Source: Bacillota bacterium (GTDB lineage: Bacteria > Bacillota > Clostridia > Acetivibrionales > DSM-1351). Taken from it: a DNA stretch of 35,759 nt. Location of the stretch: positions 1 through 35,759 of the forward strand of contig JAEWMS010000065.1 of the NCBI GenBank assembly GCA_023393115.1. The letters are read 5' to 3'. The notes beneath the pieces were generated by a model. It was given only the letters and a program-made list of their open reading frames with translations. It did no database searches and was not told the origin of the DNA. The position numbers were made by a program, and so were the translations under genes. This document shows, piece after piece, positions 14,633 to 23,107 of this stretch; the stretch's first letter is position 1; the number at the start of each line of letters is the position of its first letter.

Positions 14633-16417
14633 TTATACAGCCTCAAGTACACTAAACTGAGAATTATACAACTTATTGTAATGTCCATTAAGATTCAGCA
14701 GTTCTTCATGTGTACCCCTTTCTACAATGGAACCCTCATCAATGTATAAAATGCAGTCAGCATTTTTTATAGTTGAGAGCCGGTGAGCAATTATAAACGA
14801 AGTCCTTCCCTTGAGCAGCTTTTGGAGACCATTTTGCAGAGCCAGCTCGGTTCTGGTATCGATACTGGAGGTTGCCTCATCCAAAATCAGTATTCTAGGG
14901 TCTGCAAGCAGTGCCCTGGCAAAGGATATCAGCTGTCTTTCACCGATTGAAAGGCGTGTTCCCCTTTCGTTTATCTCAGTATTGTACCCATCCTTCAGGT
15001 TCATTATAAATTCGTGGGCACATACAGTTTTTGCAGCCTGTATGGCTTCATCATCGGTGGCTTCAGGTCTTGCGTATTTAATATTGCTCATTACCGTCCC
15101 TGAGAAAAGGAAAGTATCCTGAAGCATGACGCCCATCTGTCTTCTGATAGAATTAAGGGTGACCTTTTTTATATTAATTCCATCAATGAGAACCTCTCCT
15201 TCCTGAACGTCATAAAACCTGCTTAACAGATTGATTATTGTGCTTTTACCGGCACCAGTCGGACCTACAAGTGCAATTGTACTGCCGGGTTCGAACTTGA
15301 AATTAACATTATTAAGTATCTTATTTCCATCTTCCTCATCATAGGTAAAACCTACGTTTTTAAACTCGACCTGTCCCTTTACCAGCGGCATTTCAACAGC
15401 ATCTGGAAGATTGTATATTGCAGGTTCCTCATCTATGGTTTCAAATATCCTTTCGAGATAGGCCATTGCATTTATCATTGCATTATAGAAATTCCCCATG
15501 TTTGTGATAGGCTGCCAGAATCTCCATATGTAACTCACAAATGCTATGAGAACACCTACCGATATGTCATTAAACCACATTATCCCCGCAAAATACAATA
15601 CTACTACACCCGTAGTCGAAATAACGTCAATGATAGGCCACAAAATGAAATTTGACTTGACAAACTTCATCCAAGCTTTTCTATAGGTAACACTTAGTCC
15701 ATGAAAAATGCTCTCATTCTGCTTCTCACGGGCAAAAGATTGTGTAACCTTAACTCCGCATATACTTTCATGTATATAGGCATTCAAATTTGACTGTTTC
15801 ATACTGAGGGCCTGGGTATTTTTTCTCTGTATGTTTTTAATAAGCATTATTACAACAATAAGAGGCGGCAATCCCAGCAGACTTACCAACGTTAGTTTTA
15901 CATCTATAAACAGCATAAATACAACAATACATACAAGCGTAAACATATCAGTTATAAAATTAATAAAGCCGTTGGAAAGCAGATCGCTTAAGGAATTTAC
16001 ATAGTTAATTACCCTAACAAGTATTTTCCCGTGGGGCCTGCTGTCATAGTATGAAAAAGGAAGCTCCTGCAATTTGTAAAAAATGTCTTCTCTTATCTTC
16101 TTTACTATGGCATTACCTGTTTTTGACATAAGCTTAACTCTGAACTTAAAACAAAAAGCGTTAACAATAAGGGTTACTGCAAATATACCTGTTAAAAGCA
16201 GTAGTCCGTTTATGTCTTTCGCAGGAATCCTGTTATCAATTGCATCCTGAACCAATAAAGGCCCTAGAAGGTTAGCAACACTGGCAACCAGCATCAGCAT
16301 AACTGTAACAGCCATTGTAAGCTTGTAGGGCTTAAGATATTTTAATAGCCTTATAAGGTCTTTCATTCTGAATACCGACACAAGTTCTTCATCTACGTCG
16401 TACTTATTCCTTGCCAT
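14633..16417 (-). CDS. ABC exporter half-transporter, subunit B (canonical Walker B, atypical signature)
   Basis: The 594-residue protein has a six-helix type I exporter domain (about 20-330) fused to an ATPase: Walker A GPTGAGKS (385-392), signature LSIGE (489-493) in place of LSGGQ, Walker B ILILDE (509-514) with catalytic Glu514, and an H-loop IIAHR. It begins one base inside the stop of the upstream partner (TAATG overlap), behind AAGGAGG, so translation is coupled. The pair forms a heterodimer of the LmrCD/BmrCD/TM287-288 type. Substrates could be drugs, lipids or peptides. Confidence 0.93.
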   Translation of the reverse strand: MARNKYDVDEELVSVFRMKDLIRLLKYLKPYKLTMAVTVMLMLVASVANLLGPLLVQDAIDNRIPAKDINGLLLLTGIFAVTLIVNAFCFKFRVKLMSKTGNAIVKKIREDIFYKLQELPFSYYDSRPHGKILVRVINYVNSLSDLLSNGFINFITDMFTLVCIVVFMLFIDVKLTLVSLLGLPPLIVVIMLIKNIQRKNTQALSMKQSNLNAYIHESICGVKVTQSFAREKQNESIFHGLSVTYRKAWMKFVKSNFILWPIIDVISTTGVVVLYFAGIMWFNDISVGVLIAFVSYIWRFWQPITNMGNFYNAMINAMAYLERIFETIDEEPAIYNLPDAVEMPLVKGQVEFKNVGFTYDEEDGNKILNNVNFKFEPGSTIALVGPTGAGKSTIINLLSRFYDVQEGEVLIDGINIKKVTLNSIRRQMGVMLQDTFLFSGTVMSNIKYARPEATDDEAIQAAKTVCAHEFIMNLKDGYNTEINERGTRLSIGERQLISFARALLADPRILILDEATSSIDTRTELALQNGLQKLLKGRTSFIIAHRLSTIKNADCILYIDEGSIVERGTHEELLNLNGHYNKLYNSQFSVLEAV

Positions 16418-18162
16418 TAGCCCACCTCCTTAACTGCTTCGGCATCAAAGTCTCCGAACTGGGTTAGATATACATTATAGTAGTAGCCTTTTTGATTCAA
16501 AAGCTCCTCATGTGTTCCCTGTTCGATTATTTGTCCACCATTAAGCACTATTATTTTATCTGCATTTTTTACTGACGCTATCCTGTGAGCGATTATAAAC
16601 GTTGTTTTATTATTATAGAACGATCTTAAAGTCTTATGAATTTCGAATTCCGTTTCCATATCCACACTAGAGGTAGTATCATCGAGAATTAAAATTGACG
16701 GGTCTTTGAGAATAGCCCTTGCCAGCGCAATTCTCTGTCTCTGTCCTCCTGATAGGCCCACTCCGCGTTCTCCTATGATTGTATCGTAGCCCTCAGGTAG
16801 ATTTGTTATGAACTTGTCAGCATCTGCAATACCTGCTGCCCATTTTACTGATTCATAAGGTGCATCAGGTACCCCGTATGCAATGTTGCCCTCAATAGTG
16901 TCCGAGAACAGGAATACATCCTGCATGGCAACTGATATTTTAGCCCTAAGGCTTCTCAGTTCCATATCTCTGACATTTACATTGTCTATCAGCACTTCAC
17001 CCTCATTGCAATCATAAAATCTGCAAATAAGGTTTACAAGTGTGGATTTTCCAGAGCCGGTTGGTCCAATAATTGCTATTGTCTGTCCCGGATTTGCCTT
17101 TAGACTTACATTTTTTAGAATCTCCTCATCCTCATAGGCAAAGCTGACATTCTTAAATTCAACGAAACCTCTGATCTCCTTTTCATCCGGCTTTTCAGGA
17201 TTACTGATGGATGTTTCTGTATCAAGATATTCCCTAATTTTAACTGCTGAGGCGTTAAAACGTTGAATGTCATTTACAAGCCAGCCGCACATCCTCATAG
17301 GATTACCCAGAGCCCAAATAATAGAATTAAATGTAACTAGTTCACCTATGGATAACTGATCATTTATTACAAGAACACCGCCAATAATAATTATTGTAAG
17401 TGAAAGAGTACCTGCAAGTGTATCAATTATTGGTAAATACTTTGACCAAACATTTGCCGAATCCATGTTTTTCTGTCGGTAGGCCTCATTTTCCCTGTCA
17501 AACTTATCGATCTCTATTTTTTCAGTGGCAAAGGCTTTAATAACTCTATTACCGCTGATATTCTCCTGAACTACCGAATTCAGCCTTGAAAACTGCTGCC
17601 TTATAGCAGAAAACGTTGGTCCTACCTCATGGGCGAGTCTTATTGCCGCCCAGGCAAGAAACGGGACTACCATAAGCATCACCAGAGTAAACTGCCAACT
17701 GATCGTAAAAAGCAAAGAAACAGCAAATATAAAGATTACGGCATTCTCAAAGGCCATGTAAATAACCCATGCAATAAAGTGACGGACAGTATCCATGTCA
17801 CCTGTCATCCTGGCCATAATATCTCCGGTTCTTGTGGTATCAAAGAACCTGAAGTCAAGCTCTTGCAGCTTTCGGTACATATTTTCTCTTATTGACATAT
17901 AAGCACCCTGAGAAACTATCTCAAAGTTGATCTGATATGTAAATCTTATGACGGCCTTAGCTGCTACAGTACCAACAATTATTGCAGCCAGAGGTAACAA
18001 TATATCCTTCTGTCCCTGCTTTATTACTTTGTCAACAATGATACCTGACGCATACGGAGAAACCATACTTAATGCCGATGCAACAAGGGCCATAAGTAAG
18101 CTTATACAAATCCGGAGTTTATATTTCTTTATATAGCCCCAAACCCACTTTACATTTTTCAT
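16417..18162 (-). CDS. ABC exporter half-transporter, subunit A (degenerate Walker B)
   Basis: The 581-residue protein has six transmembrane helices (about 15-310) and an ATPase: Walker A GPTGSGKS (366-373), canonical LSGGQ (470-474), Walker B ILILDD (490-495) with Asp495 where the catalytic Glu normally stands, and His526. The Asp substitution here and the altered LSIGE in its partner belong to the same composite site, leaving the other site intact. That asymmetry is known from TM287/288 and BmrCD. It is the first gene of a two-gene operon, divergent from an AraC regulator. Confidence 0.93.
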   Translation of the reverse strand: MKNVKWVWGYIKKYKLRICISLLMALVASALSMVSPYASGIIVDKVIKQGQKDILLPLAAIIVGTVAAKAVIRFTYQINFEIVSQGAYMSIRENMYRKLQELDFRFFDTTRTGDIMARMTGDMDTVRHFIAWVIYMAFENAVIFIFAVSLLFTISWQFTLVMLMVVPFLAWAAIRLAHEVGPTFSAIRQQFSRLNSVVQENISGNRVIKAFATEKIEIDKFDRENEAYRQKNMDSANVWSKYLPIIDTLAGTLSLTIIIIGGVLVINDQLSIGELVTFNSIIWALGNPMRMCGWLVNDIQRFNASAVKIREYLDTETSISNPEKPDEKEIRGFVEFKNVSFAYEDEEILKNVSLKANPGQTIAIIGPTGSGKSTLVNLICRFYDCNEGEVLIDNVNVRDMELRSLRAKISVAMQDVFLFSDTIEGNIAYGVPDAPYESVKWAAGIADADKFITNLPEGYDTIIGERGVGLSGGQRQRIALARAILKDPSILILDDTTSSVDMETEFEIHKTLRSFYNNKTTFIIAHRIASVKNADKIIVLNGGQIIEQGTHEELLNQKGYYYNVYLTQFGDFDAEAVKEVG

Positions 18163-18200
18163 AAATTATTAATCCCTTCAGTTTTAAGTTACTTAGTTTA

Positions 18201-18257
18201 ATTATAGTGAGTAAACCTTTTGATGAAATGGATATTCTTCACCTGGTGATGGATATT
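18201..18257 (-). promoter_or_regulatory. Exporter promoter with AraC-type direct repeats
   Basis: A perfect TATAAT (18206-18201, minus) lies about 40 bp before the exporter start, with a poor -35 (ATTTCA, 18229-18224). ATGGATATT occurs at 18228-18236 and again at 18249-18257, exactly 21 bp (two helical turns) apart. The nearer copy touches the -35 region, the layout expected for activation by an AraC-type protein. Confidence 0.55.
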
Positions 18258-18517
18258 TTTATCCTTTGTTTGCTACTGTTTTATTAATGTTTTTGATTGG
18301 AATCACCCTGACTTTGTGTTAACATAGAAAATGTACTGTATACAAATTTATGTCAAATAATTATCTATTATCGGTATTTTTAGCTGTTTATGAATAATAT
18401 ATTTTAACTATGCTACAGTTAATATCGCACTATATATTTGTATTAATTTGAATAAATTGGTTGTTATTTTGTAAGATACTGTTTTTATTAATTTAATTAA
18501 CAATAGGAGTGATTTCT
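18258..18517. other. AT-rich spacer before the AraC gene
   Basis: It presumably carries the promoter of the regulator gene. I see no well-spaced sigma-A hexamers, gene or strong repeat in it. Confidence 0.4.
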
Positions 18518-19375
18518 TTGTGTATGCCCGAAGTAAGAGCTGAGTGTTTTAATCCAACCCTACTGTACGCATTTAATAGCATAGTCAGCTGTAAAAGCAA
18601 TTTAAATTATCACTCACATGATTTCACTGAAATCAAGGTTGTTTTGTCAGGTAATTTTACATATATTATTGATGATGTAAAGCATGAAGTCGGCAAAGGT
18701 AATATATTAATTCTGAGACCAGGAGTAAAGCACCTTAAGGTAATCCCCGAAGGTGTTCAAATTGAAGAATTCAATTTCGGGTTAGGTGACTTTCAGATAA
18801 AAAATCTGCCTCCGAATTTTCTTATTGAACCGGATTCAGAACATATCTATACCATGCCCATATATCTGCCAGACATTATTAAATGTGTAAATGAAACTCT
18901 TGCAGAACAGGAAAAAAACGAGCCATACTGCGATCTTGTGATTAAGGCTAATATCCTTAAGCTTACCTCTCTTTTATATAGGGGAATGAATGCAAATAGG
19001 GATAAGTCTGAAAAATCCAGACTTAATATTTCGACGTCTGAAAAGACCAACATAGTAAATGAAATACTGCAGTATCTCAATCAAAACTATATGAAGCAGA
19101 TATCCTTATACAGGCTTGCCCACAATATGTATCTCAGCCCTGTCTATATTTCAAAGATATTCAAGGAGGAAACAGGTGAATCTCCGATAAATCATCTTAT
19201 CCGCATCCGCCTGACTAAAGCAAATGAGCTGCTTAGTCAAGGCAATATGCCCATCAAGACGGTTGCAAGAAATGTCGGCTATGAGGATGCATATTACTTC
19301 AGCAAACTATACAAAAAATACTATGGCATCCCTCCGTCAGTGGAAAAACGATCGAATACTAGAGCCATAAGCTAA
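18518..19375 (+). CDS. AraC-family transcriptional regulator
   Basis: AGGAG (18505-18509) points to TTG 18518 (285 residues); ATG 18524 is the alternative, and GTG 18509 overlaps the ribosome binding site. The N-terminal cupin (NYHSHDFTEIKVVLSG, GNILILRPGVKH) is a ligand-sensing domain. The C-terminal 100 residues hold two helix-turn-helices (LAHNMYLSPVYISKIFKEET and IKTVARNVGYEDAYYFSKLY). It is divergent from the ABC exporter and probably activates it in response to the exported or a related compound. Confidence 0.9.
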   Translation: MCMPEVRAECFNPTLLYAFNSIVSCKSNLNYHSHDFTEIKVVLSGNFTYIIDDVKHEVGKGNILILRPGVKHLKVIPEGVQIEEFNFGLGDFQIKNLPPNFLIEPDSEHIYTMPIYLPDIIKCVNETLAEQEKNEPYCDLVIKANILKLTSLLYRGMNANRDKSEKSRLNISTSEKTNIVNEILQYLNQNYMKQISLYRLAHNMYLSPVYISKIFKEETGESPINHLIRIRLTKANELLSQGNMPIKTVARNVGYEDAYYFSKLYKKYYGIPPSVEKRSNTRAIS

Positions 19376-19472
19376 AAAAGAGAGTGTGTTTTAACCACTA
19401 AGATTGAGTATATGTGGAGAAAACCTATCTAAGATGTACTCCCAAACGAACTTGCATAAATGTGTCGGACAC

Positions 19473-19525
19473 AAAACAGGTATTGAAATAATCTCTCTTG
19501 ATTATTTCAATACCTGTTTTTAACC
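19473..19525 (+). terminator. Perfect 21-bp terminator hairpin
   Basis: The stem 19473-19493 pairs without mismatch to 19500-19520, loop TCTCTT. A and T runs at the two ends allow bidirectional use. It is about 100 bp after the AraC stop and before the convergent ZIP transporter. Confidence 0.88.
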
Positions 19526-19613
19526 ATCCTTCCACATTTTATACAAGTTGTTCTCGCGTACCCTAACTTATTGTCACATATATTAATCCATATTGTTTTC
19601 AACACTCTCGTTT

Positions 19614-20432
19614 TTATCCGAGGGCCACATCAAGTATCATCATTATGGTAAACCCTATTATACAACCTGCCGTGGCCAGATGTGTACTTTCATGGGAGCC
19701 GCTTTGCGCCTCAGGAATGAGTTCCTCAACCACAACATATATCATCGCGCCGGCAGCAAAAGCCAGTGCATAGGGCAGTATCGGTTTTATGAACATTACA
19801 AGAGCAGCTCCCAGCACACCGGCGATGGGCTCAACAATTCCTGAAGCCTGCCCATAAAGAAAGCTTTTCCGGCGCGATAGTCCTTCACGTCTCAGCGGAA
19901 TTGATACTGCGGCTCCCTCGGGAAAGTTCTGCAAGCCGATACCTATAGCGATTGCCACTGCTGACATCAGCGATCCGTCACCTATTCCGTTTGCAATAGC
20001 TCCAAAGGCTACTCCAACTGCAAGTCCTTCCGGGAAGTTATGCAGAGTTATGGAGAATACAAGCAAAATACTTCTTTTAAGATGAGTAGGAATACCTTCA
20101 CTTTCTCCTTCTTTTGAGTTAAGATGCACATGCGGAATAATCTTGTCTGCAAGATATAAAAATGCTGCTCCGCCACCAAATCCGATTGCTGCAACCAACC
20201 ATGCAGGTATTGGAGCATCCTCGGCCATTTCAATGGCCGGAGCAAGAAGTGACCAGAAGCTTGCTGCAATCATAACACCTGCTGCAAATCCAAGCATTGT
20301 GTTTAAAACCCTCTTGTTAATTTCTTTAAAAAAGAACACCATTGCCGCACCGAGAGCTGTTAATGCCCAGGTCACAAGAGTAGCCAACAGGGCCAAAAAA
20401 ATATGATTTTGTTCGCTAATCCATTCAAACAC
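19614..20432 (-). CDS. ZIP-family metal transporter (GufA type)
   Basis: The 272-residue integral membrane protein has eight predicted helices. The two metal-site motifs HNFPEG (helix 4) and QNFPEG (helix 5), and EELIPEA near the C-terminus, place it in the GufA branch of ZIP carriers, which take up Zn2+ and other divalent cations. The cytoplasmic loop after helix 3 has the motif PHVHLNSKEGESEG. It has an AGGAGG-type site near the ATG. The upstream spacer (20433-20670) is unusually structured. Confidence 0.9.
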   Translation of the reverse strand: MFEWISEQNHIFLALLATLVTWALTALGAAMVFFFKEINKRVLNTMLGFAAGVMIAASFWSLLAPAIEMAEDAPIPAWLVAAIGFGGGAAFLYLADKIIPHVHLNSKEGESEGIPTHLKRSILLVFSITLHNFPEGLAVGVAFGAIANGIGDGSLMSAVAIAIGIGLQNFPEGAAVSIPLRREGLSRRKSFLYGQASGIVEPIAGVLGAALVMFIKPILPYALAFAAGAMIYVVVEELIPEAQSGSHESTHLATAGCIIGFTIMMILDVALG

Positions 20433-20796
20433 TGCATTTATCCTCCTTTGTATGTATACTTTTCATTTATTCCCCATTTTACATAAGATAAACGTTTGAT
20501 ACTAAATAATAATCAAACTTATTCTATTAATATCTTTATGTCAACTTACATGGTGGTCAATCCCTATCCCAATAAGGGTTCCCTCTGTTTTCATTAATCC
20601 ATGTAACCCTACTCTCAAGCCACATGGTATAAATTGGGGGTTGTTTCTCCTCAAGTTAAGTGTTAACATAATGCCCATACCCCGGTAGCAAATTAAATTA
20701 TTACGCTGAATTAAAGCATTGAACAGAAGCAACGTCAAAAACGCTGATTATGGGCATGAAGAAAGCACGTAAAATTTAAACTAATGGAGGTAACAA
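20433..20796. other. Structured divergent spacer between ZIP transporter and CAP protein
   Basis: Two structure candidates are seen. On the CAP side, ATGCCCATA (20671-20679) pairs with TATGGGCAT (20749-20757), closing about 70 bases that include a direct repeat ACGCTGA, and ending 40 bases before the CAP start. On the ZIP side, CCATGT/ACATGG arms flank 17 bases (about 20599-20627). I could not match either to a known riboswitch. Confidence 0.45.
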
Positions 20797-21822
20797 ATGA
20801 AAAATAAAAAAACAACCGTTATATCAACTATCGCAGCAACTGCAATAATTGTATCAATTTTTGCGTTTAACAGCAACGCATTTGAAATTAAAAGCAGAGC
20901 TATTGAGGTAAATAAACCGGCTGAAGCCAGTACTATAAACACTGAAAATACAGATACCGGCAATAAGCAAACTTCAGTTTCAGCTGCATTAGCTAAAGTC
21001 CTTGATTCAATAAAACAGACGGATAAGGCTGATGAAAAGCAAAGTACTTCACAGAATACCCCACAAAGTACTAAAGAAGTTTCAAATGATAGTACTCAAA
21101 ATGAAAAAATTCAGCAGACGGTCAGCCAGAATACAGCTGCACCTAAGGCGTCAAACGTAAGTAATTCAGTTATAAAAAATTGCCCAAATACGAATATAGC
21201 AGGAACTTTAAATAATCAGCAGATAAACATCAATTCAATAAAAGATAAATTGAATGATATTCTAAAATCCTATTCCTGTAACTTACCAACTAAAATTACT
21301 GGTAAATCAACCTTAAACAATGGTTCGGCTTCAACGCCTGTCACAAGTAAAACAACAACAGCCAAGCCTTCTACTGATACAAAAAAACCGGCTTCCACTA
21401 ATAATTCAACGCCGGCAACTAGTACAACAACTGGGGATTACAGTGCTTTTCAAAAGAAAGTAGTTGAGCTGGTTAATGCAGAAAGAGCAAAAGCAGGTCT
21501 GAAACCATTAAAGATGAACACAGAATTAAGCAAGGTTGCAACGCTTAAATCTCAGGATATGGCGAAAAACAATTACTTTAGCCATACCTCACCGACCTAT
21601 GGTTCACCTTTTGATATGATGAAGAAGTTTGGAATAAGCTATAAGACTGCCGGAGAAAATATTGCAATGGGACAGACAACTCCCGAACAGGTCATGAATG
21701 GCTGGATGAATTCATCGGGACATAGAGCCAATATTCTTAAAGCATCCTTTACTGAGATCGGTGTGGGTATTGCAAAAAACTCCAGCGGTAGATTGTACTG
21801 GACACAGCAGTTTATAGGTTAA
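20797..21822 (+). CDS. Secreted CAP/SCP-domain protein (YkwD-like)
   Basis: The 341-residue protein has a signal peptide (residues 1 to about 28, cleavage near SNAFE), a long Ser/Thr/Asn/Gln-rich linker (about 30-212), and a C-terminal CAP domain (about 215-341) with VELVNAERAKAGLKPL, the conserved HTSPTYGSPFDMM, AGENIAMG, and SSGHRANIL. The histidines of HTSP and GHR form the CAP cleft. The linker suggests passage through the cell wall. CAP proteins of this type are common in spore-forming Firmicutes, with uncertain activity. RBS GGAGG precedes ATG 20797. Confidence 0.92.
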   Translation: MKNKKTTVISTIAATAIIVSIFAFNSNAFEIKSRAIEVNKPAEASTINTENTDTGNKQTSVSAALAKVLDSIKQTDKADEKQSTSQNTPQSTKEVSNDSTQNEKIQQTVSQNTAAPKASNVSNSVIKNCPNTNIAGTLNNQQININSIKDKLNDILKSYSCNLPTKITGKSTLNNGSASTPVTSKTTTAKPSTDTKKPASTNNSTPATSTTTGDYSAFQKKVVELVNAERAKAGLKPLKMNTELSKVATLKSQDMAKNNYFSHTSPTYGSPFDMMKKFGISYKTAGENIAMGQTTPEQVMNGWMNSSGHRANILKASFTEIGVGIAKNSSGRLYWTQQFIG

Positions 21823-21910
21823 TGGACTTTAGCCTGAAACCATAATAGCTTGATTTGTTTTAATTAATAATATAAACAACTAGGGTATAATAAATAGATT
21901 TAGCGTAAAA

Positions 21911-21943
21911 GCAAGTCGGAATATCTCCGGCTTGCCTTTTTTT
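21911..21943 (+). terminator. Rho-independent terminator
   Basis: GCAAGTCGGA (21911-21920) pairs with TCCGGCTTGC (21926-21935), one G-U, loop ATATC, followed by seven T. It lies about 90 bp after the CAP gene. Confidence 0.88.
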
Positions 21944-22057
21944 AATCGTTTTTCCTTTTCCCATATTTCCATATCTGAAGGCCTTGTAAATATTTAATAA
22001 ATTGAATACTTCCCCTTTAGTTTTATACCAAATATTGGTATTATAATATTAGTGACC

Positions 22058-22501
22058 ATATGACTTCCTTCTATTACTATGATGGCAGCCAAATTGTATT
22101 CATGGGTAAAGTAGAGGGCTCGGAATACTCGATAAAAAATAAACGGTACAGGTAAATTCAGTACAAAAACAAGAGGCTTGATTCTCCAAACATGGTTCTA
22201 TACTGATGAATACAAGTTATCCTCCGCACATAAGCTTCTTCATATACAAGAGAAATATAGAAAAATGAATACCATAGTCACAGTTAAGAAGCAGCTAAAA
22301 CTTCAGAAATCTCCTGCCACTTCAATACCCGTACTGACATTGCAAGTAGGAGAAAAAGTAATCCTTACTGACACCGATAATATAAAATGGTGTGCAGTTG
22401 AAACAGTAAATGGACAAAAGGGCTGGTTCAATATAGCTGATCTGTCCAAACCCAACTCGTTTCCACAGGATTACTTTGAAGGACTCTGCATGGCAGATTG
22501 A
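22058..22501 (+). pseudogene. Frame-broken remnant of an SH3-domain protein
   Basis: One frame (from 22058) gives YYYDGSQIVFMGKVEGSEYS and a stop. The next frame continues as GKFSTKTRGLILQTWFYTDE, followed by a bacterial SH3-like domain (VTVKKQLKLQKSP, LQVGEKVILTD, WCAVETVNGQKGWF) to the stop at 22501. The two join if one base is removed or added around the AAAAAA run near 22133. No ribosome binding site or full N-terminus is seen. The surviving 3' frame (TTG 22178) has no good start. It is probably a decaying surface or wall-associated protein gene. Confidence 0.55.
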
Positions 22502-22525
22502 TATTTAGTAAAGATTTATATTTAA

Positions 22526-22951
22526 TTAAAGGTCCTTGCCTTCTTTTAGTAAATCCCTTATCTCAGTGAGTATTTGAAGCTCTGGTGAAACAGTTGGGGT
22601 TTCCGAGGGTTCCGGCTTTTCCTCTTCCTTCTTTTTTCTTCTTAAAATATTTATCATTTTGACCATACAGAAAACCACAAACGCGATTATTAAGAAATTA
22701 ATAACCTGCTGAATAAATGCTCCATAATATATTGCAACTTCGGGCTTATCTCCGGCTGCTTCTGCAAGGGTCCATTTGAAATCGGAGAAATTAATTCTAC
22801 CTATCAAAAAACCTATACCTGGCATAACCACCTGATTTACCAGTGAATTTACAATAGCCGTAAAAGCAGAACCAATGATAATACCAACAGCCAGGTCGAT
22901 AACATTTCCCCTGGATATGAATTCTTTAAACTCAGATATAAATTTTTTCAT
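22526..22951 (-). CDS. mscL: Large-conductance mechanosensitive channel
   Basis: The 141-residue form starts at ATG 22951 (AAAGGGA upstream); the longer frame from 22993 adds a non-homologous leader. The sequence shows MscL organisation: an amphipathic N-terminus (MKKFISEFKEFISRGNVIDL), the pore helix TM1 with AVGIIIGSAFTAIVNSLV, a periplasmic loop, TM2 (FLIIAFVVFCMVKMIN), a charged KKKEEEKPEPSE linker and the C-terminal helical bundle (LTEIRDLLK). It releases solutes during hypo-osmotic shock as a pentamer. Confidence 0.95.
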   Translation of the reverse strand: MKKFISEFKEFISRGNVIDLAVGIIIGSAFTAIVNSLVNQVVMPGIGFLIGRINFSDFKWTLAEAAGDKPEVAIYYGAFIQQVINFLIIAFVVFCMVKMINILRRKKKEEEKPEPSETPTVSPELQILTEIRDLLKEGKDL

Positions 22952-23077
22952 AGAATAAGTCCCTTTACCCTTTATAAATAATTTTGTAAACAACTTTTAA
23001 ATATATAACATAATCAAATAAAAGATAATTATTATATCTATAAATAATTATATGCAAATAACGTAGAAAATTGCAAG

Positions 23078-23107
23078 AAAAAAGCACCTTTTGAGGTGCT
23101 TTTTTTG
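23078..23107 (-). terminator. Terminator of the hybrid cluster protein gene
   Basis: AGCACCT (23083-23089) and AGGTGCT (23094-23100) with loop TTTG, extended by A5/T5, immediately after the hcp stop on the minus strand. Confidence 0.88.

Noticed and set aside
20541..20738. 65-codon minus-strand frame before the ZIP gene
   Set aside because: No ribosome binding site, and it coincides with structured spacer sequence.
20560..20790. A ydaO, GEMM-type or other known riboswitch before the CAP gene
   Set aside because: The conserved consensus blocks of these classes are not visible.
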